Assembly: GCF_030164425.1 (NCBI RefSeq)
Contig: NZ_JASNJD010000007.1
Coordinates: forward strand, 124,001 to 188,000
Length of the DNA: 64,000 nt
Direction: 5' to 3'
Origin: Pseudodonghicola flavimaris
GTDB lineage: Bacteria > Pseudomonadota > Alphaproteobacteria > Rhodobacterales > Rhodobacteraceae
How positions within the stretch are numbered: position 1 is the first letter of the stretch; each line of letters begins with the position of its first letter. A program made the position numbers and the translations under genes. Under the pieces are notes generated by a model. The model was not told where the DNA came from. It saw only the letters and a program-made list of their open reading frames with translations, and did not search any database. This document shows, piece after piece, positions 55,773-64,000 of this stretch.

Positions 55773-56254
55773 ACCGGTTGCCTCTCTGCCTGCCGCAAGC
55801 CGGACAGCCAGAACCAAAGAAACAGGCCGAGCCAGATCAGCCCGACGGCGTCGCGGGCCGGGCCCGGACCGATAAAGCCCGAAACCAGCCCATGCAGCAA
55901 GAGCGCCGGGGTCGAGGCCAGAAGCGCCCAGAACAGCGCCAGCCGCGCCCCGTACCAGCCGCCGCGCCCCCCCACGGCCCGGGCCAGCACATGGCTGGCG
56001 GCCGCCAGCAGGTAGAACAGCAGCGGCGCGATGATCACCCAGGCCAGCAAGCTGGCGCCGAGGATCATGTTCAGCTCCTGCCCGCTCAGGTAGGCCTCGC
56101 GCGAAAGCCGCGGCAGCTGCGCGACAAAGACGATCACGCAGCCGGCCATCAGGATGGCCAGCGCCCGGTCCTCCCGCTGGCCGGAGGCAAGCAGCTCTCG
56201 CATCACCCGCCCCGGACCGCGATAGGTCGCCACGATATGGCCGGTGACCGACAT
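55769..56254 (-). CDS. YIP1 family membrane protein (second copy)
   Basis: 161 aa, four hydrophobic helices (AILMAGCVIVFVAQL, ILGASLLAWVIIAPLLFYLLAAA, LALFWALLASTPALLLHGLV, VGLIWLGLFLWFWL). Starts within the sufD stop (ATGA) and ends within the next YIP1 start (ATGA). The pair are probably a heteromeric membrane unit. Confidence 0.7.
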   Translation of the reverse strand: MSVTGHIVATYRGPGRVMRELLASGQREDRALAILMAGCVIVFVAQLPRLSREAYLSGQELNMILGASLLAWVIIAPLLFYLLAAASHVLARAVGGRGGWYGARLALFWALLASTPALLLHGLVSGFIGPGPARDAVGLIWLGLFLWFWLSGLRQAERQPV

Positions 56255-57537
56255 CAGCTGCGGCGGGCCAGCCAGGCTTCGAGCCGTTCCAGCAGATCTT
56301 CCGCCAGCTTCGGATCCTCGATCTCGTCCACCGCCTCGGCCAGGAAGGCCAGGGTCAGCAGATTAGTAGCGTCCTTCTCCGGCACCCCGCGCGAACGCAG
56401 GTAGAACAGCGATTCCTCGTCGATCGCGCCAGAGGTGGAGCCATGCGAACAGGCCACGTCATCGGCATAGATCTCAAGCTCCGGCTTGGCCAGGAACTGG
56501 CTGTCGCCATCCAGCAGCAGCGACTGGCTGATCTGATAGCCATCGGTCTTCTGCGCCTTCTGGTTGACCAGGATCTTGCCCTGGAACACCCCGACCGCGC
56601 CGTTCTTCAGCACCTTTTTGAACACCTGCCGGCTTTCGCAGTTCAGCGCATCATGGGTGACGAAGACGGTGTCGTCGTGATGGAAATCACCATCGCCCAG
56701 GCAGGCGCCGGCGACATGGGCCAGCGCATCGTCGCCGGTGAATTCGACGATCTGCTCATTACGGGTCATCACCCCGTTCACCGTCAGGGTGAAGGATTTG
56801 TAGACCGAACGCGCGCCGAGACGACTGAACATATGGGTCACCGCCCGGCGTTCGTGATCGCGGCCCTGGGCCCGGACATGGTGCAGCTTGCCGCCGTCGG
56901 CGATGTCGACCTCGATGCACTTGTTGAACCGGGCCGCCGCCGGACCGTTCTCCAGCAGCGTCAGCTCCGCCTCCGGTTCCACCCGGATGATGTGGTGCAG
57001 GATCGCATCCGAGGTCTCGGAGGCATGCACATAGACGAGGCTGATCGGCTTCGACGGCGTACGGGTGACATGGATCGCCAGACCGTCGCGAGCGAAGGCC
57101 GTGTTCAGCGCCGCCAGCGGCCGGGCCACCGGATGCTGCCCCCGTTCCTCAAGAACGCCATAGAGGTCCTTGGCCCAGTGGATGTCCTTGTCGCAGATAT
57201 CGGCGATCCGGTCGATGCGAACCCCCTCCAGCTCCAGATCGTCGGAGGCCTCGGGATCGAACACCCCGTCGACGAAGACGATCTTCAGCCGGTCGATGGA
57301 GGAAAACACCGGCACTTCGTCGTTGTCGAAGACCCGTGCCGGCAGCGGTTCCGGCTGGATCAGCGTGTCCGGGCGGGTGAAGCGCCAGTATTCGTCGCGC
57401 CGCTGCGGCAGGCCCATCTCGGTCAGCCGTGCCAGCGCCTCCTTGCGGGGCTTGTCCAGGCAGCCGCCCTCCGGCAGGACCAGCCCGGCGAGCCGCGCCT
57501 CAAGCGCCTCCTGCGCCTTGCGTTCAGGGACCGCCAT
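56254..57537 (-). CDS. sufD: Fe-S cluster assembly protein SufD
   Basis: 427 aa from ATG 57537 (GTG one codon upstream is possible). Beta-helix core of SufB/SufD with TVNGVMTRNEQIVEFTGDDA, FQGKILVNQKAQKTDGYQ and the C-terminal CSHGSTSGAIDEESLFYLRSRG. The His in ACSHGSTSG is the conserved scaffold residue. Forms SufBC2D. Confidence 0.92.
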   Translation of the reverse strand: MAVPERKAQEALEARLAGLVLPEGGCLDKPRKEALARLTEMGLPQRRDEYWRFTRPDTLIQPEPLPARVFDNDEVPVFSSIDRLKIVFVDGVFDPEASDDLELEGVRIDRIADICDKDIHWAKDLYGVLEERGQHPVARPLAALNTAFARDGLAIHVTRTPSKPISLVYVHASETSDAILHHIIRVEPEAELTLLENGPAAARFNKCIEVDIADGGKLHHVRAQGRDHERRAVTHMFSRLGARSVYKSFTLTVNGVMTRNEQIVEFTGDDALAHVAGACLGDGDFHHDDTVFVTHDALNCESRQVFKKVLKNGAVGVFQGKILVNQKAQKTDGYQISQSLLLDGDSQFLAKPELEIYADDVACSHGSTSGAIDEESLFYLRSRGVPEKDATNLLTLAFLAEAVDEIEDPKLAEDLLERLEAWLARRS

Positions 57538-58292
57538 CACGCCACCTCGTTCAGGATGTCGGCATATCCGTTGGTCTCGACCTCGAGCGCCAGCTCGGGC
57601 CCGCCGGTCTTGATGATCCGGCCCTTGGCCATGATGTGCACCACATCGGGTTTGATGTGATCGAGCAGCCGCTGATAATGGGTGATCACCAGGAAACCGC
57701 GGCCAGCGTCCCGCAGCGCGTTGACACCGTCGGAGACCAGTTTCATCGCATCGACGTCGAGACCGGAATCGGTTTCATCGAGGATACACATCTTCGGCTC
57801 GAGCATCGCCATCTGCAGGATTTCATTGCGCTTCTTCTCACCACCGGAGAAACCGACGTTGACCGGCCGCTTCAGCATGTCGGCATCGATCTTCAGCGCC
57901 TTGGCGCGTTCGCGCACCAGCTTGAGGAAATCGGCCGCGCTCAGCTCCTCTTCGCCGCGCGCCTTGCGCTGCGCGTTCACCGCGGTGCGCAGGAAGGTCA
58001 TGTTGCCGACCCCGGGGATCTCCACCGGGTACTGGAAGGCCAGGAACAGGCCGGCGGCGGCGCGTTCTTCCGGTTCCATGTCCAGCAGGCTCTCGCCGTC
58101 GAGCGTGGCGGTGCCTTCGGTCACCTCATAGCCGTCGCGCCCGGCCAGCACATAGCTGAGCGTCGATTTGCCCGAGCCGTTCGGCCCCATGATCGCATGC
58201 ACGGTTCCCGGCTCGACAGTCAGGTCGACCCCTTTGAGGATTTGCTTATCCTCTTCTTCAAGCTGCACGTGCAGGTTCTTGATTTCCAGCAT
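57537..58292 (-). CDS. sufC: Fe-S cluster assembly ATPase SufC
   Basis: 251 aa. Walker A is GPNGSGKSTLSYVLAGR, the signature VGFSGGEKKRNEILQMA, Walker B MCILDETDSGLDVDAM and the H-loop VITHYQ. FSGGEKKRNEI is diagnostic of SufC. Stop and sufD start overlap. Confidence 0.95.
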   Translation of the reverse strand: MLEIKNLHVQLEEEDKQILKGVDLTVEPGTVHAIMGPNGSGKSTLSYVLAGRDGYEVTEGTATLDGESLLDMEPEERAAAGLFLAFQYPVEIPGVGNMTFLRTAVNAQRKARGEEELSAADFLKLVRERAKALKIDADMLKRPVNVGFSGGEKKRNEILQMAMLEPKMCILDETDSGLDVDAMKLVSDGVNALRDAGRGFLVITHYQRLLDHIKPDVVHIMAKGRIIKTGGPELALEVETNGYADILNEVA

Positions 58293-58357
58293 CTTTTCCT
58301 CTTTCTCGTCTCAGGCCACGGGGGTCCCCGGGCGATGTTCCTATGTCTGTGCCAGCC

Positions 58358-58963
58358 TCAAGGCCGGGTCATGTATTTGATCACCTGCAACAGCCGGTCG
58401 GGCGGAACGGGTTGCGGCGTCACGTCGAAGGCGGCCATCCGTCCGATGATCTGCGGCGTGCCCAGAAACTCCTCCGCCCGCGAAAACCAGCTGCGATGGG
58501 TGTAATCGTCGAACAACAGCGTCACTGGACGGGTGATCGAAAACGCCGTGGCCAGGGCACAGCCGATCCGGAACCGTCCATCCACCAGCACCACGTCCGG
58601 GTGGCGAAACCCCTTTTTCCCCCAGATCTTAAGCGGATAGTCCGGGAACTTGCGCCAGTCGCTCTCATCCTTCGGATGCCCCCAGTCGCGGGTCTTGCCG
58701 ATGTCGGACCAGTGGATGTCCACCTTTGTCCCCGCGGCCGGCGGGTTGTCCGCGAACCAGCCCTGCATCATCTTCGCCCATTTGCGGTCGCTCTCGACCG
58801 AGGTGACATGTTTGCGCGGCATCTCCGCCGCAAGCACGGTGGAGCCGCCGGAACCATATTCCAGGATCACCTCTGCCGCCTCATAGGCCGTGCGCAGCGC
58901 CTCCGCCTCCGGCGCGGGCAGCGTCAGGACCGGGCGATCGATATGGGCGGCGGCAGCGGGCAT
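58358..58963 (-). CDS. Methyltransferase-like protein inside the suf operon
   Basis: 201 aa. A Rossmann-like start, VILEYGSGGSTVLAAEM (~33), and SVESDRKWAKMMQGWF (~55) resemble motifs I and II of SAM-dependent methyltransferases. A VVLVDGRFRIGCALATAF block follows. Function unknown; relatives lie beside FkbM- or glycan-type genes. It is 3 bp from the ybjQ-like gene and 65 bp before sufC. Confidence 0.65.
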   Translation of the reverse strand: MPAAAAHIDRPVLTLPAPEAEALRTAYEAAEVILEYGSGGSTVLAAEMPRKHVTSVESDRKWAKMMQGWFADNPPAAGTKVDIHWSDIGKTRDWGHPKDESDWRKFPDYPLKIWGKKGFRHPDVVLVDGRFRIGCALATAFSITRPVTLLFDDYTHRSWFSRAEEFLGTPQIIGRMAAFDVTPQPVPPDRLLQVIKYMTRP

Positions 58964-58966
58964 GGC

Positions 58967-59278
58967 TTAGTCCAGGACCACCGCAGTGCCGGAGGCGCTG
59001 ACCATCAGCATGTTGTTGATCACCTCGTAATCCAGATCGACACCGACGACGGCAGTGGCCCCGAGGGCGGCGGCGCGCTCTTCCATCTCGGCCAGGGCGG
59101 TGGCCCGGGCGCGTCCCAGCTCCTGCTCGTAAGCGCCTGATCGGCCACCGAGAATATCGGTGATCCCGGCAAAGAGATCGCGGATGACATTGGCACCGAG
59201 GATGGCTTCGCCGACGACGATGCCCTTGTAGCCGGTAATCTTGCGCCCCTCGACCGAGGGTGTCGTTGTCACGATCAT
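58967..59278 (-). CDS. YbjQ/DUF74 family protein
   Basis: 103 aa from ATG 59278, with AAGGA eight bases upstream; an ATG nine bases earlier lies on the SD itself. [21 protein letters not shown], then [32 protein letters not shown] are the family blocks. YbjQ proteins form pentamers and were annotated as heavy-metal binding without proof. Confidence 0.87.
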   Translation of the reverse strand: MIVTTTPSVEGRKITGYKGIVVGEAILGANVIRDLFAGITDILGGRSGAYEQELGRARATALAEMEERAAALGATAVVGVDLDYEVINNMLMVSASGTAVVLD

Positions 59279-59317
59279 TTTCCGCATCCTTTTTCTTTAA
59301 AGATCAGGCCGCTGGCC

Positions 59318-60235
59318 TTAACTCTTCATCCAATCCGGCAAAAACTGCAGAAACCCTTCGGCAACCTCGGGACCGATCACGCCACGCTCTTCCAGCCGGT
59401 CGAGGCAATGGATCGCCAGGTCGAAACTGTCAAACACCGTGCCGGCGGCGATCGCCAGCTGCGTCCACTGCGCATCGCTCCATTCCCCGGGCGCCTCCGG
59501 GTTACGGATATAGACCGCGTCACCATCGATCAACTGACTGCGAACAGCCTTTCCTTTCAAGGCTTTGGCCTGCGAATTTGCCACCATAGAGGGTTTGGCG
59601 AACATCAGCTTGTGCAGCACGAAACCCTGTTCGTGCAGCTCCACATCCAGCTTGCCCCAGAGCGGTTCGCCCTCATACATGCGATAGAACCGCACCTCGG
59701 GGATGATGCAGACCGCCTGCGACAGCTTCTGCCGGCCGTGCCGGATCACGTCCAGCTCCCCGCCCTGAATGTCGATCTTCAGCAGGTCGGGCGGCGGCAG
59801 ATCGTCCAGATCGTCCAGCGCCACCAGATCGATCTCTGCCTGAGGCGCCTCGGGGCGATACCAGCCGGGATGGCCAAGAAAGGCCACCGACTGTTCCCGG
59901 ATCGGATAGAGCGATCCCAGCCCGTTCTGCGGATGCATGTGGAAGGTGCCCTTGCCGGGCGCCCCCACTGCCTTGTTGATGTAATGCGCCCCCGGCCGCG
60001 GATTGGCCTCGAGTGCGGCAAAGGCCTTCTCTTCCGGCTCGAACCCCCAGACCTCGCAACCGCCGAGTGTCAACAGCGGATCGTAATCGGGCGTATTGAT
60101 CGGATTGGCCCCGACGTCGAGGATGCGCAGCGGCCGCGCCGGCGCCAGCCGGTCGCGCAGATAGGCGACACGCTCCGGCAACAGCCGACGGCCGGGCACT
60201 GCCTTCCCCTGCGGATCGGGGCCGTCCATGCTCAT
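59318..60235 (-). CDS. FkbM family methyltransferase
   Basis: 305 aa from ATG 60235, which overlaps the sufB stop (ATGA). Motif I is [18 protein letters not shown], followed by [13 protein letters not shown], and [21 protein letters not shown] is the diagnostic FkbM block. FkbM enzymes O-methylate glycans or small molecules. Translational coupling to sufB is unexpected for this function. Confidence 0.82.
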   Translation of the reverse strand: MSMDGPDPQGKAVPGRRLLPERVAYLRDRLAPARPLRILDVGANPINTPDYDPLLTLGGCEVWGFEPEEKAFAALEANPRPGAHYINKAVGAPGKGTFHMHPQNGLGSLYPIREQSVAFLGHPGWYRPEAPQAEIDLVALDDLDDLPPPDLLKIDIQGGELDVIRHGRQKLSQAVCIIPEVRFYRMYEGEPLWGKLDVELHEQGFVLHKLMFAKPSMVANSQAKALKGKAVRSQLIDGDAVYIRNPEAPGEWSDAQWTQLAIAAGTVFDSFDLAIHCLDRLEERGVIGPEVAEGFLQFLPDWMKS

Positions 60236-61755
60236 CCCACGGACCCTTCCAGGCTGATCGCCACCAGCTGCTGGGCTTCCATGGCGAATTCCATCGGCAG
60301 CGCCTGCAGCACGTCCTTGCAGAACCCGTTGACCACCAGCGCCACGGCCTCTTCCTCGTCCATGCCGCGCGATCGGCAGTAGAACAGCTGATCCTCGTCC
60401 ACCTTGGAGGTCGTCGCCTCGTGTTCCGCCCGCGAGGAGTTGTTCTTCACCTCGATGTACGGGACCGTATGGGCGCCGCACTGGTTGCCGATCAGCAGGC
60501 TGTCGCATTGGGTGTAGTTGCGGCTGTTCTTCGCCTTCGGATGCATCGACACCAGCCCGCGATAGGTGTTCTGCGCCTTACCGGCCGAGATCCCCTTGGA
60601 CACGATCCGCGACCGGGTGTTCTTGCCCAGGTGGATCATCTTGGTGCCGGTATCGGCCTGCTGGTAATTGTTGGCGATGGCGATCGAATAGAATTCGCCC
60701 TGGCTGTCGTCGCCGCGCAGGATGCAGGAGGGGTATTTCCAGGTCACGGCAGAGCCGGTTTCCACCTGCGTCCACATCACCTTGGCGCGGTCACCGCGGC
60801 AATCGGCGCGCTTGGTGACGAAGTTATAGATGCCGCCCTTGCCGTTCTCGTCGCCCGGATACCAGTTCTGGACGGTGGAATATTTCACCTCGGCGTCTTC
60901 CTCGATGATGATCTCCACCACCGCGGCGTGCAGCTGGGACTTGTCCCGCTGGGGCGCCGTGCAGCCCTCCAGATAGGACACGTAAGATCCCTTGTCGGCG
61001 ATGATCAGCGTGCGTTCGAACTGACCGGTGTTCTCCGCGTTGATGCGGAAATAGGTGCTCAGTTCCATCGGGCAGCGCACGCCGGGCGGCACATAGACGA
61101 AGGAGCCATCGGAGAAGACGGCGGAGTTCAGCGTGGCATAGAAGTTGTCGGAGACCGGCACGACCGACCCGAGGTATTTCCGCACCAGCTCGGGATGTTC
61201 CTTGATCGCCTCGGAGATCGAACAGAAGATCACGCCGGCCTTCTGCAGCTCCGCCTGGAAGGTGGTGCCGACCGAGACGGAATCGAACACCGCGTCCACC
61301 GCGACCTTGCGGCCCTCGGTGGGCATGTTCTCCGCCCCTTCGACACCGGCCAGGATCATCTGTTCCTTCAGCGGGATGCCGAGCTTTTCATAGGTGGCCA
61401 GCAGCTTGGGGTCGACCTCGTCCAGCGACTTCGGCTTGACCTCCATGCTTTTCGGCCGGGCATAGTAATACTGGTCCTGGAAATCGATCTCGGGATAGTC
61501 GATCATCGCCCAGTCGGGCTCTTTCATCTTCAGCCAGCGGGCATAGGCCTCGAGACGCCATTCTGTCATCCACTCCGGCTCGCCGTTCTTGTCGGAGATC
61601 AGCCGCACGATGTCCTCGGTCAGCCCCTTGGGGGCATAGTCGGTCTCGATCTCGGTTTCCCAGCCGTATTTATAGGTGCCGCCCACATCGCGCACCGCAT
61701 CGACCGTCTCCTGATCGACCCCTTCTTTGACCCCAGTCTGATCTATCGCGACCAT
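60232..61755 (-). CDS. sufB: Fe-S cluster assembly protein SufB
   Basis: 507 aa from ATG 61755 (AGGAG eight bases upstream). Core blocks: [59 protein letters not shown] (with the scaffold Cys region), [21 protein letters not shown], and [18 protein letters not shown]. Main scaffold for Fe-S assembly with SufC and SufD. Confidence 0.95.
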   Translation of the reverse strand: MVAIDQTGVKEGVDQETVDAVRDVGGTYKYGWETEIETDYAPKGLTEDIVRLISDKNGEPEWMTEWRLEAYARWLKMKEPDWAMIDYPEIDFQDQYYYARPKSMEVKPKSLDEVDPKLLATYEKLGIPLKEQMILAGVEGAENMPTEGRKVAVDAVFDSVSVGTTFQAELQKAGVIFCSISEAIKEHPELVRKYLGSVVPVSDNFYATLNSAVFSDGSFVYVPPGVRCPMELSTYFRINAENTGQFERTLIIADKGSYVSYLEGCTAPQRDKSQLHAAVVEIIIEEDAEVKYSTVQNWYPGDENGKGGIYNFVTKRADCRGDRAKVMWTQVETGSAVTWKYPSCILRGDDSQGEFYSIAIANNYQQADTGTKMIHLGKNTRSRIVSKGISAGKAQNTYRGLVSMHPKAKNSRNYTQCDSLLIGNQCGAHTVPYIEVKNNSSRAEHEATTSKVDEDQLFYCRSRGMDEEEAVALVVNGFCKDVLQALPMEFAMEAQQLVAISLEGSVG

Positions 61756-61772
61756 CTGCTTCACTCCTGACC

Positions 61773-62825
61773 TCACGCCGCGCGGGCGCGATGTTTCTTT
61801 TGTTTTTCGCCCCACGCTTCGGCAAAGCGCAGCACATCTTCTTCGGTTGTTGCAGGCCCCAGCGAAACGCGGATCGCGCCACCGGCCGTGGCCGCATCAT
61901 ATCCCATTGCCGTCAGCGCCTCACTGGCCTTGGCCTTGCCGCTGGAACAGGCGCTGCCGGCGCTGATGGCGAAGCCCGCCAGATCCATCTGCATCACCTG
62001 TGTTTCCCCCTTCCAGCCGGGGGTGGCAAAGCAACTGGTGTTCGGCAGGCGCGCCGCCGATTTGCCCACGAAAATAGTCGCTGGCGCCATATCGGCAATA
62101 GATGACTCTAGAATATTTCTAAGTTTTTCGACCCCGGTCCAGACCCCGTCGGCCAGATCGCGCGCCGCCGCCTCGGCCGCCGCGCCGAAACCGGCGATGC
62201 CGATGGTATTCTCGGTGCCGGAGCGGCGCCCCATTTCCTGGCCACCACCGCGGATCTGCGCCGCCAGATCGGTGCCGCGCCGGATCACCAGCGCCCCGAC
62301 CCCCTTCGGACCGCCGAGCTTATGGGCCGAAATCATCGCCATCTCCGCCCCGCACCAGTTGAAGGCGAAGGGGATCTTGCCGAAGGCCTGGGTGGCATCG
62401 GTTACCGCCAGCCCCTCGGGCAACCGTTGCAGCACCCCGGTTTCGGAATTCGCTGCCTGCAGCACGCTCCGCCCCGGATCGGACATCTGCACCCGGCCGT
62501 CACGGTCCACCGCCAGATCCTCGGTTATCCATGCCCGGATCGCGTCGTGTTCCACCGCCGCGCCATGCAGTCCGCGCCCGGCGCAGGCCAGCGCCGCCGC
62601 CTCGGTCGAGCCGGAGGTGAAGATCACATCCGCCCCCTCGGCGCCAAAGGCCGCCGCCACCTGGCCGCGGGCGCGTTCGATCAGCCCCTTGGCGGCGCGC
62701 CCCTCGGCATGCACGCTGGAGGGGTTGCCGGCCAGATCCATCGCCGCGATCATCGCCTCGCGCGCCTCGCGGCGCAGCGGAACGGTGGCGTTGTAATCCA
62801 GATAGACCCGCGGTTTCACCGACAT
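61773..62825 (-). CDS. Cysteine desulfurase, IscS/NifS-like (class I)
   Basis: 350 aa from ATG 62825. [18 protein letters not shown] at the start, PLP Lys in [16 protein letters not shown] (~190) and the mobile-loop Cys in [17 protein letters not shown] (~305). It sits between iscR and sufB, four bases after the iscR stop, so the operon holds both a class I and a class II (sufS) desulfurase. At 350 aa it is shorter than E. coli IscS. Confidence 0.88.
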   Translation of the reverse strand: MSVKPRVYLDYNATVPLRREAREAMIAAMDLAGNPSSVHAEGRAAKGLIERARGQVAAAFGAEGADVIFTSGSTEAAALACAGRGLHGAAVEHDAIRAWITEDLAVDRDGRVQMSDPGRSVLQAANSETGVLQRLPEGLAVTDATQAFGKIPFAFNWCGAEMAMISAHKLGGPKGVGALVIRRGTDLAAQIRGGGQEMGRRSGTENTIGIAGFGAAAEAAARDLADGVWTGVEKLRNILESSIADMAPATIFVGKSAARLPNTSCFATPGWKGETQVMQMDLAGFAISAGSACSSGKAKASEALTAMGYDAATAGGAIRVSLGPATTEEDVLRFAEAWGEKQKKHRARAA

Positions 62826-62829
62826 CACC

Positions 62830-63291
62830 CTACTCCGCGTCGACCACGGCAAAGATCGAGGGCACCGCCGGACAGGGCGCCAGCCCGTTTTCCACCACAT
62901 CGGCCAGGCTGGTCTGATGCAGGAAGACATAGACATGCGCGCTGAGGCTTTCCCACAGCCTGTTGGTCAGCGACTGCGCCCGGCTGCCCGACGACCCGCC
63001 CGAGGCACCGGCGCCCTTGTGCATCGCATCGACCGTCTCGTCGACCGCCGCCAGCACATCGACGACGCGAATCTCCGTCGACGGCCGCGCCAAACGATAG
63101 CCGCCGCCCGGCCCCCGCACCGAGGTCACCAGATCGGCGCGGCGCAGCTTGACGAAGAGCTGTTCCAGATAAGGCAGCGAAATCTTCTGCCGCAGCGAGA
63201 TATCGCCGAGCGTCACCAGCGCCCCCTCGGGCTGCAGCGCAATATCCGCCAACGCCACCATCGCGTAGCGTCCCTTGGTTGACAGCTTCAT
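62830..63291 (-). CDS. iscR: Rrf2 family regulator IscR
   Basis: 153 aa. Winged helix MKLSTKGRYAMVALADIAL…ISLPYLEQLFVKLRRADLVTSVRGPGGGYRL. In the cluster-binding loop (about 90-125), where enterobacterial IscR has three Cys, this protein has none; its only Cys is 140 (APCPAVP). R. sphaeroides IscR is also reported to lack the classical ligands yet bind a cluster. First gene of the suf operon, so autoregulation is likely. Confidence 0.9.
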   Translation of the reverse strand: MKLSTKGRYAMVALADIALQPEGALVTLGDISLRQKISLPYLEQLFVKLRRADLVTSVRGPGGGYRLARPSTEIRVVDVLAAVDETVDAMHKGAGASGGSSGSRAQSLTNRLWESLSAHVYVFLHQTSLADVVENGLAPCPAVPSIFAVVDAE

Positions 63292-63392
63292 GTTCGCGGC
63301 CTCCAGACCAGATTTTACACGCGATTCTTGACGTTGCGCCTGTCAATGCGTATGTCCGCGGGACAGCGCAAGACCCCGCCCTGCGCAAAAAG

Positions 63393-63417
63393 TTAGAAAC
63401 GTTCTAAGGTGCCTTAG
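63393..63417. promoter_or_regulatory. Two adjoining dyads over the suf promoter (Irr/IscR-type site)
   Basis: TTAGAA-ACG-TTCTAA (63393-63407) resembles the iron control element bound by Irr in alphaproteobacteria. Adjoining and partly shared is CTAAGG-TG-CCTTAG (63404-63417). The first dyad covers the -10 box of the suf promoter, which suggests repression. Confidence 0.55.
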
Positions 63418-63429
63418 GAATTCTGTCAA
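63401..63429 (-). promoter_or_regulatory. iscR: Promoter of the suf operon
   Basis: On the minus strand a perfect TTGACA (63429-63424), a 17-bp spacer and TAGAAC (63406-63401). It predicts a leader of about 100 nt before iscR. Confidence 0.6.
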
Positions 63430-63474
63430 GAATGTCCGGGACACCCTCCGACCAAAACAGGACAGACGCCCAAT

Positions 63475-64000
63475 ATGCCCGAGGTGATTTTCGCCGGACC
63501 CGAAGGCCGCCTGGAAGGCCGCTATCACCCGCAAAAGGAAAAAGACGCCCCCATCGCCATCGTGCTGCATCCGCATCCGCAGTTCGGCGGCACCATGAAC
63601 AACAAGGTCGTCTACAACCTGCACTATGCCTTTTATAACATGGGCTTCACGGTGCTGCGGTTCAATTTCCGCGGTGTCGGCCGCAGCCAGGGCGAATACG
63701 ATCAGGGCGTCGGAGAGCTGTCGGATGCCGCGGCCGCGCTGGATTACCTGCAGTCGATGAACAACAACTCCAAGCATTGCTGGGTTGCCGGGTTCTCCTT
63801 CGGGGCCTGGATCGGCATGCAGCTGCTGATGCGCCGGCCGGAGATCACCGGCTTCATCTCGGTCTCGCCGCCTGCGAACATGTACGATTTCTCCTTCCTG
63901 GCGCCCTGCCCGTCCTCGGGCCTGATCATCAACGGCGACGCCGACCGCGTGGCGCCGCCCGCCGATACCACGGCACTGGTGAACAAGCTGCACGAGCAGA
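63475..64000 (+). CDS. Alpha/beta hydrolase (partial, runs off the window)
   Basis: 175 codons in the window from ATG 63475. VLHPHPQFGGTMNNKVVYNLHYAF near residue 30, LRFNFRGVGRSQGEYD, the nucleophile elbow WVAGFSFGAWIGMQLL (Ser ~105) and LIINGDADRVAPP (Asp region) mark the COG2945-type hydrolases. Substrate unknown. Divergent from iscR, so it may share the iron-responsive control region. Confidence 0.82.
   Translation, partial: MPEVIFAGPEGRLEGRYHPQKEKDAPIAIVLHPHPQFGGTMNNKVVYNLHYAFYNMGFTVLRFNFRGVGRSQGEYDQGVGELSDAAAALDYLQSMNNNSKHCWVAGFSFGAWIGMQLLMRRPEITGFISVSPPANMYDFSFLAPCPSSGLIINGDADRVAPPADTTALVNKLHEQ

Overview
The window is a GC-rich, densely coded stretch of an alphaproteobacterial chromosome. 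The gene content points to a Rhodobacteraceae/Paracoccaceae (roseobacter-like) organism. Pointers are the suf operon headed by an IscR with a single cysteine, the IalB-family protein, a stand-alone MetH-type pterin domain next to a MetF-like reductase and a 'virulence factor' family gene, the ppx-rlmE pair, and a dispersed intergenic repeat whose core resembles GGATATTTGGGCCAGA, a type I associate with that family. No phage, integrase, IS element, CRISPR array or rRNA was seen. There is one tRNA (Arg, CCG).

Layout. 1-1367: end of a branched-chain amino acid ABC transporter (livH tail, livM). 1483-4172: HerA-like ATPase, a candidate sRNA with its own terminator, and an IalB protein. 4197-8475 (minus): L,D-transpeptidase, LpxD, an AcpXL-like ACP and a KAS II-type synthase, reading as an envelope/lipid A operon. 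8874-11505: YcbK-like Tat substrate, TonB-family protein, PPK2. 11441-14486 (minus): DAPAL-like PLP lyase, M24 peptidase and Asp/Glu racemase, translationally coupled. 14585-17450 (minus): GFA protein and a folate/corrinoid one-carbon trio. 17646-22543: ppx, rlmE, YihY, a small coiled-coil protein and cardiolipin synthase. 22715-27391: a small secreted protein, then an AttEFGH-like ABC exporter with a CrtC-like lipocalin.

27408-30647 (minus) is a four-gene operon: CHAD protein, ParA ATPase, CYTH protein, Nudix hydrolase. All except the ParA belong to families that bind or cut polyphosphate-like substrates, so a polyphosphate-granule positioning and turnover module is a testable reading. PPK2 and Ppx lie elsewhere in the same window. 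30959-45239 is a catabolic island: GalB/GalC/GalD-like lower-pathway enzymes, an NAD-dependent oxidoreductase, an alpha/beta hydrolase with the HGGYW motif, a complete Liv-type ABC importer, a 3-hydroxyanthranilate dioxygenase-like cupin, a DHDPS-family aldolase, an orphan molybdenum hydroxylase large subunit and a divergent LysR regulator. No classical protocatechuate or gallate ring-cleavage enzyme is present, so the substrate is unknown.

45324-52664: a small secreted protein, tRNA-Arg, a 1725-residue RTX protein and a Hint-domain protein. The RTX protein carries a serralysin-like domain in which all three zinc histidines of HExxHxxGxxH are replaced (R340, T344, R350) while the Met-turn is kept, so it is a predicted pseudoprotease. 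52836-53852: an O-methyltransferase. 53975-63291 (minus): iscR, an IscS-like desulfurase, sufB, fkbM, ybjQ, a methyltransferase-like gene, sufC, sufD, two YIP1 genes and sufS, i.e. a suf operon interrupted by non-Suf genes. The window ends inside an alpha/beta hydrolase gene.
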